A DNA stretch of 17,102 nt from NCBI GenBank assembly GCA_002401305.2, contig NVSO02000032.1, positions 1 through 17,102 on the forward strand, read 5' to 3'. Positions 1-7,369 of the stretch are shown here, piece after piece. Every line of letters begins with the position of its first letter. Position 1 is the first letter of the stretch. The stretch is from Rhodobiaceae bacterium. GTDB taxonomy: Bacteria > Pseudomonadota > Alphaproteobacteria > Parvibaculales > Parvibaculaceae. A program made the translations under genes and the position numbers. The notes beneath the pieces were generated by a model. It worked only from the letters and a program-made list of their open reading frames with translations, had not been told where the DNA came from and searched no databases.

Positions 1-306
1 TTGAAGCGGGAAGATGGCTCCTATCTCATCGACGGCGTTGTGTCGGTAGAAGAGATCCGGCGCCTTTTGAAATTGAAAAATCTACCGGGCCATAATTCCG
101 GTGAGATCAATACATTGGCGGGGGTGATGCTTCATTCCTTCGACCGCCTGCCCAATGAGGGCGACTACTTTGCATGGAATGGCTACCGCTTCGAAGTGAT
201 CGATATGGATGGCCCTCGCATCGACAAAGTGATGGTTGTGCCCGCACAGAACCTGCCAATTGGTGCGTTCTTGGGTGGGGCAGAAACAGGTCGTGCGGCT
301 GAATAG
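1..306 (+). CDS. CorC/HlyC-family protein, C-terminal end (5' partial)
   Basis: This is the last ~101 residues of a gene that begins upstream of the window. The TTG at position 1 reads in frame and is probably an internal leucine codon rather than a start. The segment matches the C-terminal transporter-associated CorC/HlyC domain: it runs through a DGSYLIDG strand, the SGEINTLAGVML helix, the GDYFAWNGYRFEVIDMDG strand pair and an IDKVMV end. In this family the domain follows a CBS-domain pair and often an N-terminal DUF21 membrane domain, and members are linked to magnesium or cobalt efflux or membrane-associated cation sensing. Those upstream domains lie outside the window, so the long membrane form and the short CorC form cannot be told apart. 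The gene ends 11 bp before the convergent dehydrogenase gene. I am sure of the domain and unsure of the substrate. Confidence 0.85.
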   Translation: MKREDGSYLIDGVVSVEEIRRLLKLKNLPGHNSGEINTLAGVMLHSFDRLPNEGDYFAWNGYRFEVIDMDGPRIDKVMVVPAQNLPIGAFLGGAETGRAAE

Positions 307-317
307 GCCAGAGTTGA

Positions 318-1730
318 TTAGACAATTTTTCCCGGATTAAGCAGGCCGTCAGGATCAAGCGCCTGCTTGAGCGCGCGCATCATGTCCATTTCCACCGGTG
401 ACTTGATCTGCGCCAGCTCGTCGCGCTTAAGCTGCCCAATGCCATGTTCTGCACTAATAGAGCCGTTCAGCGATAACGCAATCGCATGCACGATCTCATT
501 AAATTCGCCCCACAATGCCAAATAATCTTGGGTGTCCATGTCAATCGGCTGGCTTAGATTAAAGTGCACATTACCGTCGCCAATATGCCCAAAGGGAACG
601 GGACGAATGCCAGGCAGGCGCTCTTCCACGGCGAGTGTGGCACGTTCGATAAAATCACCCATGGCCGACACTGGAACAGATATGTCATGCTTGATGCTCC
701 CACCCTCGCGCCTCTGCACGTCTGACAGGCTTTCCCTCAAGGCCCAAAAGTCCGCACGCTGAGTGTCTGACTGCGCCACGACCCCATCAAGAATAAGACC
801 CTGTTCAATGCCGTGAGATAGAACAGTGCTGAGCAAATCATCGAGCCCTTCTTGCGTGCCCCCAGACGAAAGCTCAATCAGAACATACCAATCATACGCC
901 TCGGTAAGCGGATCGCGCGCGCCGTCTAAATGGCGGGTCACAAATTCAAGGCCAATGCGCGGTACCAATTCAAATGCTGTGACTTGTCCGCCCGACGCCG
1001 CCTCGGCATGTCGCAACAAATGTACAGCCGCCTCAACGGTCGGCACAGCCACAAAGCCGGTGGCTTGGGCTTTTGGCAGGGGGAATAATTTGAGTGTGGC
1101 GGCAGTGATAATGCCAAGCGTGCCCTCTGATCCCAAAAATAACTGCTTGAGGTCGTAGCCCGTATTGTCTTTGCGCAAACCTCCAAGGCTCGACCATATC
1201 TCACCTGATGCAAGCACAACTTCAAGGCCCAGTACCAAGTCCCGTGCATTGCCGTAGCGCAGCACCTGCGTGCCCCCCGCGTTGGACGCGAGGTTGCCGC
1301 CAATCTGACACGTACCTTCAGACGCGAGTGAGAGGGGAAACAAGCGGTCCATCTCCAAGGCACATTGCTGAACCGCGTGCAGTGTCGCGCCCGCACCCAC
1401 CGTCAGTGTATTATTCGCCGGGTCGCGGACCTGCACGTGGGCAAGCCGTCCCAATGTGAGCAGTAGACAGTCGTCATGCATGGGAATTTGACCGCCAACG
1501 AGCCCGGTATTGCCGCCTTGAGGTACAACTTTTGCGCAATGTGCCGTCGCAATTTTCATCACCGCTTGCACTTGTGCGCTGTCTGCGGGACGCAGCATCG
1601 CCAACGCTTTGCCCTGATACAGCCCCCGACGCTCAACCAAATGCGGCGCAAGCACATCAGGCTCGGTCACCACATAGTCAGCCCCAAGGGCCACGCGTAA
1701 ATCTGCTAAGAGGGCGTCTCTGTCCATCAT
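318..1730 (-). CDS. FAD-linked 2-hydroxyacid dehydrogenase (D-lactate / D-2-hydroxyglutarate type)
   Basis: The 470-residue flavoprotein has the layout of the GlcD / D-2-hydroxyglutarate dehydrogenase family. An N-terminal PCMH-type FAD domain carries PQGGNTGLVGG (residues 70-80), GGNLASNAGG (144-153) and GSEGTLGI (200-207). The C-terminal substrate cap has KHDISVP (347-353), the metal-site motif GHIGDGNVH (381-389), EHGIG (428-432) and the terminal DPDGLLNPGKI (459-469). Such enzymes oxidise a D-2-hydroxyacid to the 2-oxoacid and pass electrons from FAD to a carrier or quinone. The exact substrate cannot be read from the sequence. The start overlaps the upstream serine-hydrolase stop as ATGA (1730-1727), which implies translational coupling. 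A second ATG follows at once at 1727, so the start could be one codon later. There is no signal peptide, so it is cytoplasmic or membrane-peripheral. Family call is firm; D-lactate versus D-2-hydroxyglutarate is open. Confidence 0.92.
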   Translation of the reverse strand: MMDRDALLADLRVALGADYVVTEPDVLAPHLVERRGLYQGKALAMLRPADSAQVQAVMKIATAHCAKVVPQGGNTGLVGGQIPMHDDCLLLTLGRLAHVQVRDPANNTLTVGAGATLHAVQQCALEMDRLFPLSLASEGTCQIGGNLASNAGGTQVLRYGNARDLVLGLEVVLASGEIWSSLGGLRKDNTGYDLKQLFLGSEGTLGIITAATLKLFPLPKAQATGFVAVPTVEAAVHLLRHAEAASGGQVTAFELVPRIGLEFVTRHLDGARDPLTEAYDWYVLIELSSGGTQEGLDDLLSTVLSHGIEQGLILDGVVAQSDTQRADFWALRESLSDVQRREGGSIKHDISVPVSAMGDFIERATLAVEERLPGIRPVPFGHIGDGNVHFNLSQPIDMDTQDYLALWGEFNEIVHAIALSLNGSISAEHGIGQLKRDELAQIKSPVEMDMMRALKQALDPDGLLNPGKIV

Positions 1731-3124
1731 CCATCCTGTCGGCGATAAGCTTGCACATTGGTATGAAGCACGCTTGGGCGCGTGTCTCCCTCCAATTTCA
1801 TGAAATGATACGTCACTGGTTCACTCAATCCCGGCTTCTGAGTGATAAAGAGATCGTCGCGCAACGGCACAAGGCGAAGCGGCGCGCCGGGTGCCAACAG
1901 TGCAAACCCTGGTGCAGGCACATGGGATACTTCAAGTGCTCCATCGACTTCAACCACATGAAGGGTCTCTGAAGATTTGCCGTAAGAGCCGCACAGCGCC
2001 GATAAGTCTGGTCGACACGTTAGGTCCGGCAGGAGGGCGGGAGGCGGCGTCACACCGCATAAGGGCATAAAGACTTTTCCCAATAATTTACGCACCATGC
2101 CTTTGCCGTCGCCGCCATTTGTCAGCAAAACAAAAATAGTGCCTGAGGGTTCGTGCACTCTGAGCCATGACGCTTGCCCAATCGTTGCCCCGTCGTGGCC
2201 CCAAACATCGGGGTTTTGTGCCCAACCAGATGTGCCCCAGCTCCATTTCATAAACCCAAGCCCCAGCGCTTCCACACGCAAATCTTTGGGACAGGCAACG
2301 CGCACCTTTTGCATCTCGCGCGCGCTGGCTTCTGACAGTATCCGCGTGCCATCCTCGCCAACACCCAACCCTAAATGCATGCGCGCGAAAGCCACCACAT
2401 CCTCGGCCCGCGCCATTGGATACGATCCAGCTGCGGCATTGGCCGGGGAGAGAAACGCGACCGGGCTCACCACCATCGTGTCAGCGCTCGTGCCCAAATG
2501 CCCAATGGCCGTGGCATAGCGCATCGCTTGTTCTGGCAATGTCGAAAAGCTTTTGGTGCGCAGCGGGCGGATTAATAAGGAACGTAAAGCTTTGTCCCAC
2601 CCAAGCCCGCTGACTTGTTCAATCATCAGGGCCACCACCGCAAATGCCGCATTGGCATAGGAGAAGGGTGCACCCTTAGGCAACGCAAAGGGCAGCACAG
2701 AAGGGGCCTGCGCCATGCCGTCGACAAAGCGGGCGAACCGGTCGTCCCCGCGCCCCGCATCAATCAACAGATCGCCGTCCATCCCGCTCGTGTGGGATAG
2801 CAAATGCGCTAGCGTAATTTGATCCGATGCCTCTTTATCCTCAAGCCGGAACTCAGGCAAAATCCCAACGACGGGTTGGTCAAGCCGAAGCAATCCTTTG
2901 TCGACCATCTGCAGGGCCAGCGTGGCTGTATAGAGTTTGGTAATCGATCCGATTTGAAACAGCGTATCGGCGGTAACGGGCAGGTCGCTGTTGAGGTTTG
3001 CCACACCGCCATGCACAATTTGGCATTGGTCCCCCTGTGCAATAGCCAGCACAGCGCCGGGCACATGGTGTTGGCCGATCAATTCGGTAAGGCTTTCTGC
3101 GAGCCCTTCAATCAACTCTGGCAT
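1727..3124 (-). CDS. Serine hydrolase, class C beta-lactamase-like (peptidase family S12 fold)
   Basis: The 465-residue protein has the penicillin-recognising serine-hydrolase signatures. The nucleophile motif S-I-T-K is at residues 60-63, within FQIGSITKLYTATLA. LLSHTSGMDG is at ~109-117, the YxN motif is Y156-A-N158, and H310-D-G312 stands in the place of the KTG box, as in many esterase-like members. After about residue 345 a beta-rich C-terminal domain follows, as in other long S12-like hydrolases. There is no signal peptide: the N-terminus MPELIEGLAESLTELIG is amphipathic, not hydrophobic. An intracellular esterase or peptidase role is therefore likelier than periplasmic beta-lactamase activity, and the substrate is unknown. 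A GGGAGGA ribosome-binding sequence (3135-3141) lies 10 bp before the ATG. It is the first gene of an operon with the FAD dehydrogenase and is divergent from the VOC gene. Confidence 0.9.
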   Translation of the reverse strand: MPELIEGLAESLTELIGQHHVPGAVLAIAQGDQCQIVHGGVANLNSDLPVTADTLFQIGSITKLYTATLALQMVDKGLLRLDQPVVGILPEFRLEDKEASDQITLAHLLSHTSGMDGDLLIDAGRGDDRFARFVDGMAQAPSVLPFALPKGAPFSYANAAFAVVALMIEQVSGLGWDKALRSLLIRPLRTKSFSTLPEQAMRYATAIGHLGTSADTMVVSPVAFLSPANAAAGSYPMARAEDVVAFARMHLGLGVGEDGTRILSEASAREMQKVRVACPKDLRVEALGLGFMKWSWGTSGWAQNPDVWGHDGATIGQASWLRVHEPSGTIFVLLTNGGDGKGMVRKLLGKVFMPLCGVTPPPALLPDLTCRPDLSALCGSYGKSSETLHVVEVDGALEVSHVPAPGFALLAPGAPLRLVPLRDDLFITQKPGLSEPVTYHFMKLEGDTRPSVLHTNVQAYRRQDG

Positions 3125-3190
3125 TTTCGTGCCGTCCTCCCTAATGTCTCATTCAACCTTTGGAACCACCCCCAAGAAAAAGAGGCGGCC

Positions 3191-4072
3191 ATGACTTCTC
3201 CTGCCAGCATTGACACAATCGACCATATCATGATTGCCGTGAAAGACCTTGCGCAGGCGGAGCAAGATTATACCAAATTATTGGGGCGTGTGCCGTCATG
3301 GCGTGCAACCCATGAAGGTATGAATACGGCGCACATCATTTATCGCCTTGCCAATACGTATCTTGAGTTGATGACCCCGCACGGGGCAGGCGGTTTTGGC
3401 GACAAAATCCAAGCCCATTTGGATGAAAAGGGCGAGGGCCTCTTCGGCCTTGCTTTTGGCACAAATGATGTTGCAGGCGTGGCCGCACGGTTGCAAGAAA
3501 AAGGGCTGACAGCGAGCACCCCGGCGCAGCGCAGTGGTGTAAGTGATGATGGCCTAGAGCGACGTTGGGTGAACACTTATTTGCCAAAAGAAGAAACGCA
3601 CGGCCTTTTCCTTTTTATCACTCAGCCCGAAGACCGCCTCGCCATTCCCTATTCACCTGTGGCGCCGGGCGTATCTGGCCGTGCCGCAATTGAAGCCGTC
3701 GATCACATCGTTATCAATACAGCTGAACCCGATGCCGCCATTTCCTTTTTTCGCGATGAAATGGGGCTCCGCCTAGCCCTTGATCAAACAATTGAAAAAT
3801 GGGATGTGCGCCAACTCTTTTTCCGAATTGGCAATATGACCTTGGAAATCGTGACGCCGCAAAAGAAGAAACGCAGTGCGCATGAAGATGATTTCTTTTG
3901 GGGCCACGCCTTCTTGTGCCCAGACATTCAAGCCTATTGCGATCGCTTCAGCGCAGACGGTGGCACAGTCTCGGATATACGCACAGGCCGTAAACCCGGC
4001 ACCTTGGTCGCCACAGTAAAAAGCGGCACCCTCAATATTCCAACCTTGTTGATTGGCACACAAGCTCAATAA
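3191..4072 (+). CDS. VOC (glyoxalase-fold) protein with two domains
   Basis: The 293-residue protein has two vicinal-oxygen-chelate modules. The first runs from ~8 to ~145 and opens with TIDHIMIAVKDLAQAE; the second runs from ~167 to ~290 and opens with AVDHIVINTAEPDAAISFF. Each keeps the pair of positions that normally bind metal: H12 and E59 (TYLELM) in the first, H172 and E219 (TLEIVTP) in the second. VOC members include lyases, epimerases, dioxygenases and resistance proteins, and nothing here points to one substrate. The open frame extends far upstream to 2819, but that part is antisense to the hydrolase. I chose the ATG at 3191 because the VOC fold starts right after it and AGAGG precedes it by 4 bp. 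Its promoter must sit in the 66-bp divergent gap or inside the hydrolase gene. It ends 7 bp from the convergent Sua5 gene. Confidence 0.85.
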   Translation: MTSPASIDTIDHIMIAVKDLAQAEQDYTKLLGRVPSWRATHEGMNTAHIIYRLANTYLELMTPHGAGGFGDKIQAHLDEKGEGLFGLAFGTNDVAGVAARLQEKGLTASTPAQRSGVSDDGLERRWVNTYLPKEETHGLFLFITQPEDRLAIPYSPVAPGVSGRAAIEAVDHIVINTAEPDAAISFFRDEMGLRLALDQTIEKWDVRQLFFRIGNMTLEIVTPQKKKRSAHEDDFFWGHAFLCPDIQAYCDRFSADGGTVSDIRTGRKPGTLVATVKSGTLNIPTLLIGTQAQ

Positions 4073-4079
4073 TCACACC

Positions 4080-5078
4080 TTAAGGGCGCGGTGCCGCCGC
4101 TCGGGAGAGGCGGTCATTGATCGCTTCGCCCAATCCTTCGTGAGGGATCGGCATGACGGCAATTCGCCGTCCCTTCGCCACCCCATCGAGCGCGCGCAAC
4201 ATCGAAAACAGATGGGCCGCAGCTTCGCGCAAATTCCCCGTTGGGCTCAAGTTCAAACTGCCAGGGGGCAAGGGCCCGCCCTCGGCGCCAAACGCTAGCA
4301 CCACATCATTCTCGTCAAATTGCGTCACATTCAAAGCGATCGGGGCGTCCGGCGCATAATGGCTTGCCAATTGCCCGGGAGAGGATCGCCCCTGCGTGCT
4401 CTCCGAACCTTGATCAGGGCTCTCTGCTTGGGCTAGCTCATAACCCAGCACAGCTTCCACGTCTTTTCGGGGCACAGCACCGGGCCGCAGCAAGGTCGCA
4501 GGTCCGTCAATCGGTAGGCCAATCACAGTAGACTCCAACCCAATCGCACATTCCCCGCCGTCGAGCACCATCGCAAGGTGTCCATGTCCCGTGCCCAGCG
4601 ACGCGGCAACATGGGCTGCCTGCGTTGGGCTCAATTTGCCCGAGGCATTGGCAGAAGGTGCCGCCAGCGGGCCCGCGCGTTTAAGAAGGTCATGGGCAAC
4701 CTTGTGAGCCGGACACCGCACCGCCATCGTATCAAGTCCCGCACTTACCAACAAAGAGATCGGCGTATCTGTCCGGCGTGGCAAAACCAACGTCAGCCCG
4801 CCGGGCCAAAACGCCTCAGCGAGCAAAGTCGCGCGCTCATCAAACACAGTGTGTTGGGCGGCCGTCGCACTATCAGGCACATGCACAATGAGCGGATTAA
4901 AGTGAGGCCGGCCTTTGGCTTCAAAAATAGCGGCCACAGCCTCATCGATCAGCGCCGACGCCCCAAGCCCATAAACCGTCTCTGTCGGGAAGGCGACAAG
5001 GCGTCCAGATGCCAGCTCAGCGCTTGCCCTGTCCAATGCTTCTGGGAGAGGTTGAAGAATGTCCGCTTGGTCTTTCAT
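4080..5078 (-). CDS. tsaC: Sua5-type L-threonylcarbamoyladenylate synthase
   Basis: The enzyme makes threonylcarbamoyl-AMP from threonine, bicarbonate and ATP. This is the first step of t6A37 modification of tRNAs that read ANN codons, and the product is passed to the TsaBDE machinery. The 332-residue protein has the YrdC/TsaC fold with FPTETVYGLG (30-39), KGRP and NPLIVH (55-66), WPGGLTLVLP (91-100), APSANASGKLSPT (140-152) and ESTV (182-185). The linker SPGQLASHYAP (233-243) and a C-terminal Sua5 domain follow, ending in NDRLSRAA. The linker and second domain mark it as the long Sua5 form rather than the short TsaC form (~190 residues). No clear Shine-Dalgarno sequence precedes the ATG. It is cytosolic and monocistronic in this view, divergent from the acyl-CoA dehydrogenase. 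The segment at ~217-232 is a low-complexity S/Q/E-rich insert before the linker. Confidence 0.95.
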   Translation of the reverse strand: MKDQADILQPLPEALDRASAELASGRLVAFPTETVYGLGASALIDEAVAAIFEAKGRPHFNPLIVHVPDSATAAQHTVFDERATLLAEAFWPGGLTLVLPRRTDTPISLLVSAGLDTMAVRCPAHKVAHDLLKRAGPLAAPSANASGKLSPTQAAHVAASLGTGHGHLAMVLDGGECAIGLESTVIGLPIDGPATLLRPGAVPRKDVEAVLGYELAQAESPDQGSESTQGRSSPGQLASHYAPDAPIALNVTQFDENDVVLAFGAEGGPLPPGSLNLSPTGNLREAAAHLFSMLRALDGVAKGRRIAVMPIPHEGLGEAINDRLSRAAAPRP

Positions 5079-5144
5079 AAAGAACGGGCCGCAATCAATA
5101 ACGCCGGGCAGGGCCCGCGCGGTGGAGGGAAACTATTTCCGCTA

Positions 5145-5172
5145 TTGATAAAGCCCAGCCCAAGAAACGCAA
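5145..5172 (-). promoter_or_regulatory. Candidate sigma-70-like promoter for the Sua5 gene
   Basis: On the minus strand, TTGCGT (5172-5167) and TATCAA (5150-5145) are separated by 16 bp. Initiation from here would leave a leader of about 60 nt before the Sua5 ATG at 5078. Both boxes are only partial matches to consensus, so this is a weak inference from position and spacing. Confidence 0.25.
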
Positions 5173-5231
5173 GCCCGCGTGACGTGCCAAACACGGATTG
5201 AGCGTTCGTACGGCGATTGAATGCTGATGGA

Positions 5232-5246
5232 ATCCATTAAATGGAT
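5232..5246. promoter_or_regulatory. Perfect palindrome (6-bp arms), possible operator
   Basis: ATCCAT-TAA-ATGGAT is a perfect inverted repeat. The bases just before it add a further ATGG/CCAT pairing (5227-5237), so the ATGG module occurs three times in alternating orientation. It lies in the divergent region, 240 bp upstream of the acyl-CoA dehydrogenase start and 154 bp upstream of the Sua5 start. There is no T tract, so a terminator is unlikely; a dimeric regulator site is the simplest guess. Confidence 0.45.
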
Positions 5247-5263
5247 CGAAAATAGGATTTTCG
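5247..5263. promoter_or_regulatory. Perfect palindrome (7-bp arms) abutting the first
   Basis: CGAAAAT-AGG-ATTTTCG is a perfect inverted repeat that begins on the base directly after the 5232-5246 palindrome. The flanking T on each side does not pair. The A/T-rich arms resemble a protein-binding dyad more than an RNA hairpin, because the stem would be weak. The regulator is unknown. Confidence 0.45.
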
Positions 5264-5365
5264 TCCGGTTATTTCCAAATTTTCTGTGAATAGCTGTTCA
5301 ACCCGTCAGTTGGCCGAATTACGTCGTTTGAGAACGCAATTTCCACCCCACTTTGTGTCCATGCC

Positions 5366-5393
5366 TTGTCTTTCCCAATTTCTGCCATAAAAC
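5366..5393 (+). promoter_or_regulatory. Candidate promoter for the acyl-CoA dehydrogenase
   Basis: TTGTCT (5366-5371) and TAAAAC (5388-5393) are 16 bp apart and would give a leader of about 73 nt before the ATG at 5473. The -10 box is only partly like consensus. It is about 100 bp downstream of the paired palindromes, so those would act from an upstream position if they control it. Confidence 0.28.
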
Positions 5394-5472
5394 AAGGGAG
5401 ACTGCTGGCCGAGCGCGCGAAAATGCGGCGACATTCAGTGCATTGTTTAATCTAATCATGTGGAGACTACCC

Positions 5473-7263
5473 ATGGCATACCGCCCACCTGCAAAAGAAA
5501 TGGCTTTCATTCTTGGTGAGATCGCTGGGTTGAATAAATTGGTTGAGAGTGGCGCTTATCCAGATGCGACGCCGGACCTTGTTGAGGCAGTGCTTGAAGA
5601 AGCAGCCAAACTCTCCGCTGATGTCATTGCCCCTCTCGCAGGCGCAAGTGATCTGACACACCCAACGCTTTCCGACGGCGCTGTGACCTCCAGCCCCGGT
5701 TTTGTCAAAGCCTATCAAAAATGGGTTGAAGGTGGATGGGGCTCCATTGCCGCTGCCCCAGAGCATGGCGGCCAAGGCTTGCCAGTTGGTCTCTCCTCCA
5801 CTCTCTTGGAAATGTGGAACGGCGCGTCCCTCGCATTTGGTCTCTGCCCAACTTTGTCCCAAGGCACAATTGAAGCCATCTCGGCTCACGGCACAGATGA
5901 GCAAAAAGCCACCTATTTGCCGAAATTGATTTCGGGTGAATGGACTGGCACCATGAATTTGACGGAGCCGCAAGCTGGCTCAGACCTAAATGCCCTCAAG
6001 GCAAAAGCCGAACCTCTTGGCGACGGCACCTATAAAATCAGCGGCACCAAAATCTTCATCACCTGGGGTGATCACGACATGGGCGAAAACATCGTCCACT
6101 TGGTCTTGGCGCGTTTGCCAGATGCACCAGCGGGAACACGCGGCATCTCTCTTTTCATCGTGCCTAAGTTCATGATCAATGACGATGGCAGCCTAGGGGC
6201 GCGCAATGATGCGCAATGTATTGGCTTGGAGCACAAATTGGGCATTCACGGCAGCCCAACCTGCGTCATGTCTTTTGGTGAAAAAGAAGGCGCTGTGGGT
6301 TATTTGATCGGCCAAGAAAACCGGGGCCTTGCCTGCATGTTCACGATGATGAACAGCGCGCGCTTGCTTGTGGGCCTTCAAGGTGTTGGCTTGGCTGAAC
6401 GGGCGTACCAACACGCTTTGGACTATACCCGCGAACGTAAACAAGGTCGCGCACCCGGCAGCACAGCCCCAGCTGGAGAGATGGACCCCATCATCGCCCA
6501 TCCAGATGTCCGCCGTATGCTGATGACCATGCGCTCCAAAATTAATGCAGCCCGCGCCATTTGTTACACAACAGCAGTTGCAACCGATGTTGCACACGGG
6601 GGTATGACCCCAGAAGCGCGCGAAGCGGGTAAAGCACGCGCTGATCTCCTGACGCCGATTGCGAAGTCCGGGTCCACAGACATGGGCGTTGAAGTCGCAT
6701 CGCTTGGCGTGCAAATTCACGGCGGCATGGGCTTTGTGGAAGAAACAGGCGCGGCTCAATTCTACCGCGACGTGCGCATCACCCCAATCTATGAAGGCAC
6801 CAACGGCATTCAAGCCATTGACCTAGTAGGGCGTAAACTTCCTCTCGGTGGCGGCGATGTTGTGAAAGCCTATATTCAAGAACTCCAAGACATGGCAAAT
6901 GAAGCGCGCGGCGAAAATGACCCGGCATTTGTCAAGCTGGCAGATGCCTTGGACGGCGCCCTTGACGATCTAAAAGCAGGCACCGACTGGATGTTGACCA
7001 ACATGAAGGCGGGCGAACAAAAAGAATGTTTGGCAGGGGCCATGCCGTATCTCAACCTATTTGGAACGGTAGCTGGTGGCGCTTATTTGGTCCACACCGC
7101 AACAGTGAAACGGCGCGGAGATGCCGCTAATTCTAAAACATCCTTGGGCCTCGCAAACTTTTTTGCACAAAATCATTTGCCCGAAACAAAGGGGCTTCTT
7201 TCCGCCGCGACCGCGGGGGCTGCGAGCCTATTTGAACTCGATGCAGACGCCCTTGCAGGGTGA
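5473..7263 (+). CDS. Acyl-CoA dehydrogenase, long (~600-residue) DmdC/FadE type
   Basis: This FAD enzyme introduces a trans-2 double bond into an acyl-CoA and gives electrons to electron-transfer flavoprotein. The 596-residue protein opens with the short N-terminal motif of the long subfamily (YRPPAKEMAFILGEIAG, residues 3-19). The flavin-site strand WTGTMNLTEPQAGSDL is at 157-172 and QIHGGMGFVEETG lies just before YEGTNGIQ, whose glutamate E441 is the expected catalytic base. A C-terminal extra domain covers ~470-590. Close family members include DmdC (3-methylmercaptopropionyl-CoA dehydrogenase of DMSP demethylation), but no dmdB or dmdD is nearby, so fatty or branched acyl-CoA is equally possible. 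The open frame runs back to 5353. I prefer the ATG at 5473 because the family N-terminus starts there and GGAG lies 7 bp before it. It is followed by a strong terminator. Confidence 0.92.
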   Translation: MAYRPPAKEMAFILGEIAGLNKLVESGAYPDATPDLVEAVLEEAAKLSADVIAPLAGASDLTHPTLSDGAVTSSPGFVKAYQKWVEGGWGSIAAAPEHGGQGLPVGLSSTLLEMWNGASLAFGLCPTLSQGTIEAISAHGTDEQKATYLPKLISGEWTGTMNLTEPQAGSDLNALKAKAEPLGDGTYKISGTKIFITWGDHDMGENIVHLVLARLPDAPAGTRGISLFIVPKFMINDDGSLGARNDAQCIGLEHKLGIHGSPTCVMSFGEKEGAVGYLIGQENRGLACMFTMMNSARLLVGLQGVGLAERAYQHALDYTRERKQGRAPGSTAPAGEMDPIIAHPDVRRMLMTMRSKINAARAICYTTAVATDVAHGGMTPEAREAGKARADLLTPIAKSGSTDMGVEVASLGVQIHGGMGFVEETGAAQFYRDVRITPIYEGTNGIQAIDLVGRKLPLGGGDVVKAYIQELQDMANEARGENDPAFVKLADALDGALDDLKAGTDWMLTNMKAGEQKECLAGAMPYLNLFGTVAGGAYLVHTATVKRRGDAANSKTSLGLANFFAQNHLPETKGLLSAATAGAASLFELDADALAG

Positions 7264-7280
7264 TCTCGCAGGGTCATAAG

Positions 7281-7298
7281 GTTGACGTTTGCGTCAAC
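7281..7298. promoter_or_regulatory. Perfect dyad (7-bp arms), possible operator
   Basis: GTTGACG-TTTG-CGTCAAC is a perfect inverted repeat between the acyl-CoA dehydrogenase stop and the terminator. From memory, the TTGACG...CGTCAA shape resembles sites of MerR-family LiuR-type regulators of branched-chain amino acid and fatty acid degradation. That resemblance is a recollection, not a search. The left arm contains the -35 box of a candidate promoter, so a bound dimer would be placed to block it. Confidence 0.4.
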
Positions 7299-7310
7299 TA
7301 AGCCTATTTA
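7282..7310 (+). promoter_or_regulatory. Candidate promoter for the MBL-fold hydrolase
   Basis: TTGACG (7282-7287) and TATTTA (7305-7310) are exactly 17 bp apart, one of the best sigma-70-like pairs seen in the window. Transcription would begin near 7317, a few bases before the hairpin at 7321-7342, and run into the hydrolase gene at 7370. The hairpin would then be the 5' end of that mRNA. Confidence 0.4.
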
Positions 7311-7320
7311 AAGGCACAGA

Positions 7321-7346
7321 AGCCGCTCCTACGGGGGCGGCTTTTT
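7321..7346 (+). terminator. Rho-independent terminator after the acyl-CoA dehydrogenase
   Basis: AGCCGCTCC (7321-7329) pairs with GGGGCGGCT (7334-7342) over nine base pairs, one of them a G-T wobble. The loop is TACG, closed by C-G; C(UACG)G is one of the exceptionally stable UNCG tetraloops. Five T residues follow (7342-7346). It sits 58 bp after the dehydrogenase stop codon and is the clearest terminator in the window. Confidence 0.85.
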
Positions 7347-7369
7347 CTGTAACGACCATATGAGGCCAT

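Larger units (their letters stand above)
5079..5472. other. 394-bp divergent intergenic region
   Basis: This gap between the Sua5 and acyl-CoA dehydrogenase starts has no credible gene; the frames crossing it lack a protein-like composition and a ribosome-binding site. It holds two abutting perfect palindromes (5232-5263, listed separately). It also has a weak promoter candidate facing each way: TTGCGT/TATCAA for Sua5 on the minus strand at 5145-5172 and TTGTCT/TAAAAC for the dehydrogenase at 5366-5393. No terminator with a T tract and no riboswitch was recognised. Confidence 0.6.

Noticed and set aside
2819..3190. Upstream extension of the VOC open frame to 2819 (a 417-residue protein)
   Set aside because: It lies antisense to the serine-hydrolase gene, has no VOC-like content, and a good ribosome-binding site precedes the ATG at 3191.
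4578..5201. Long plus-strand open frame opposite the Sua5 gene
   Set aside because: The composition is rich in R, Q and C with no recognisable motifs. It mirrors the high-GC Sua5 coding strand, which has all its family signatures.
5473..7263. Firm naming of the acyl-CoA dehydrogenase as dmdC
   Set aside because: The long subfamily includes DmdC, but no other DMSP-demethylation gene is in the window and substrate residues cannot be judged by eye.
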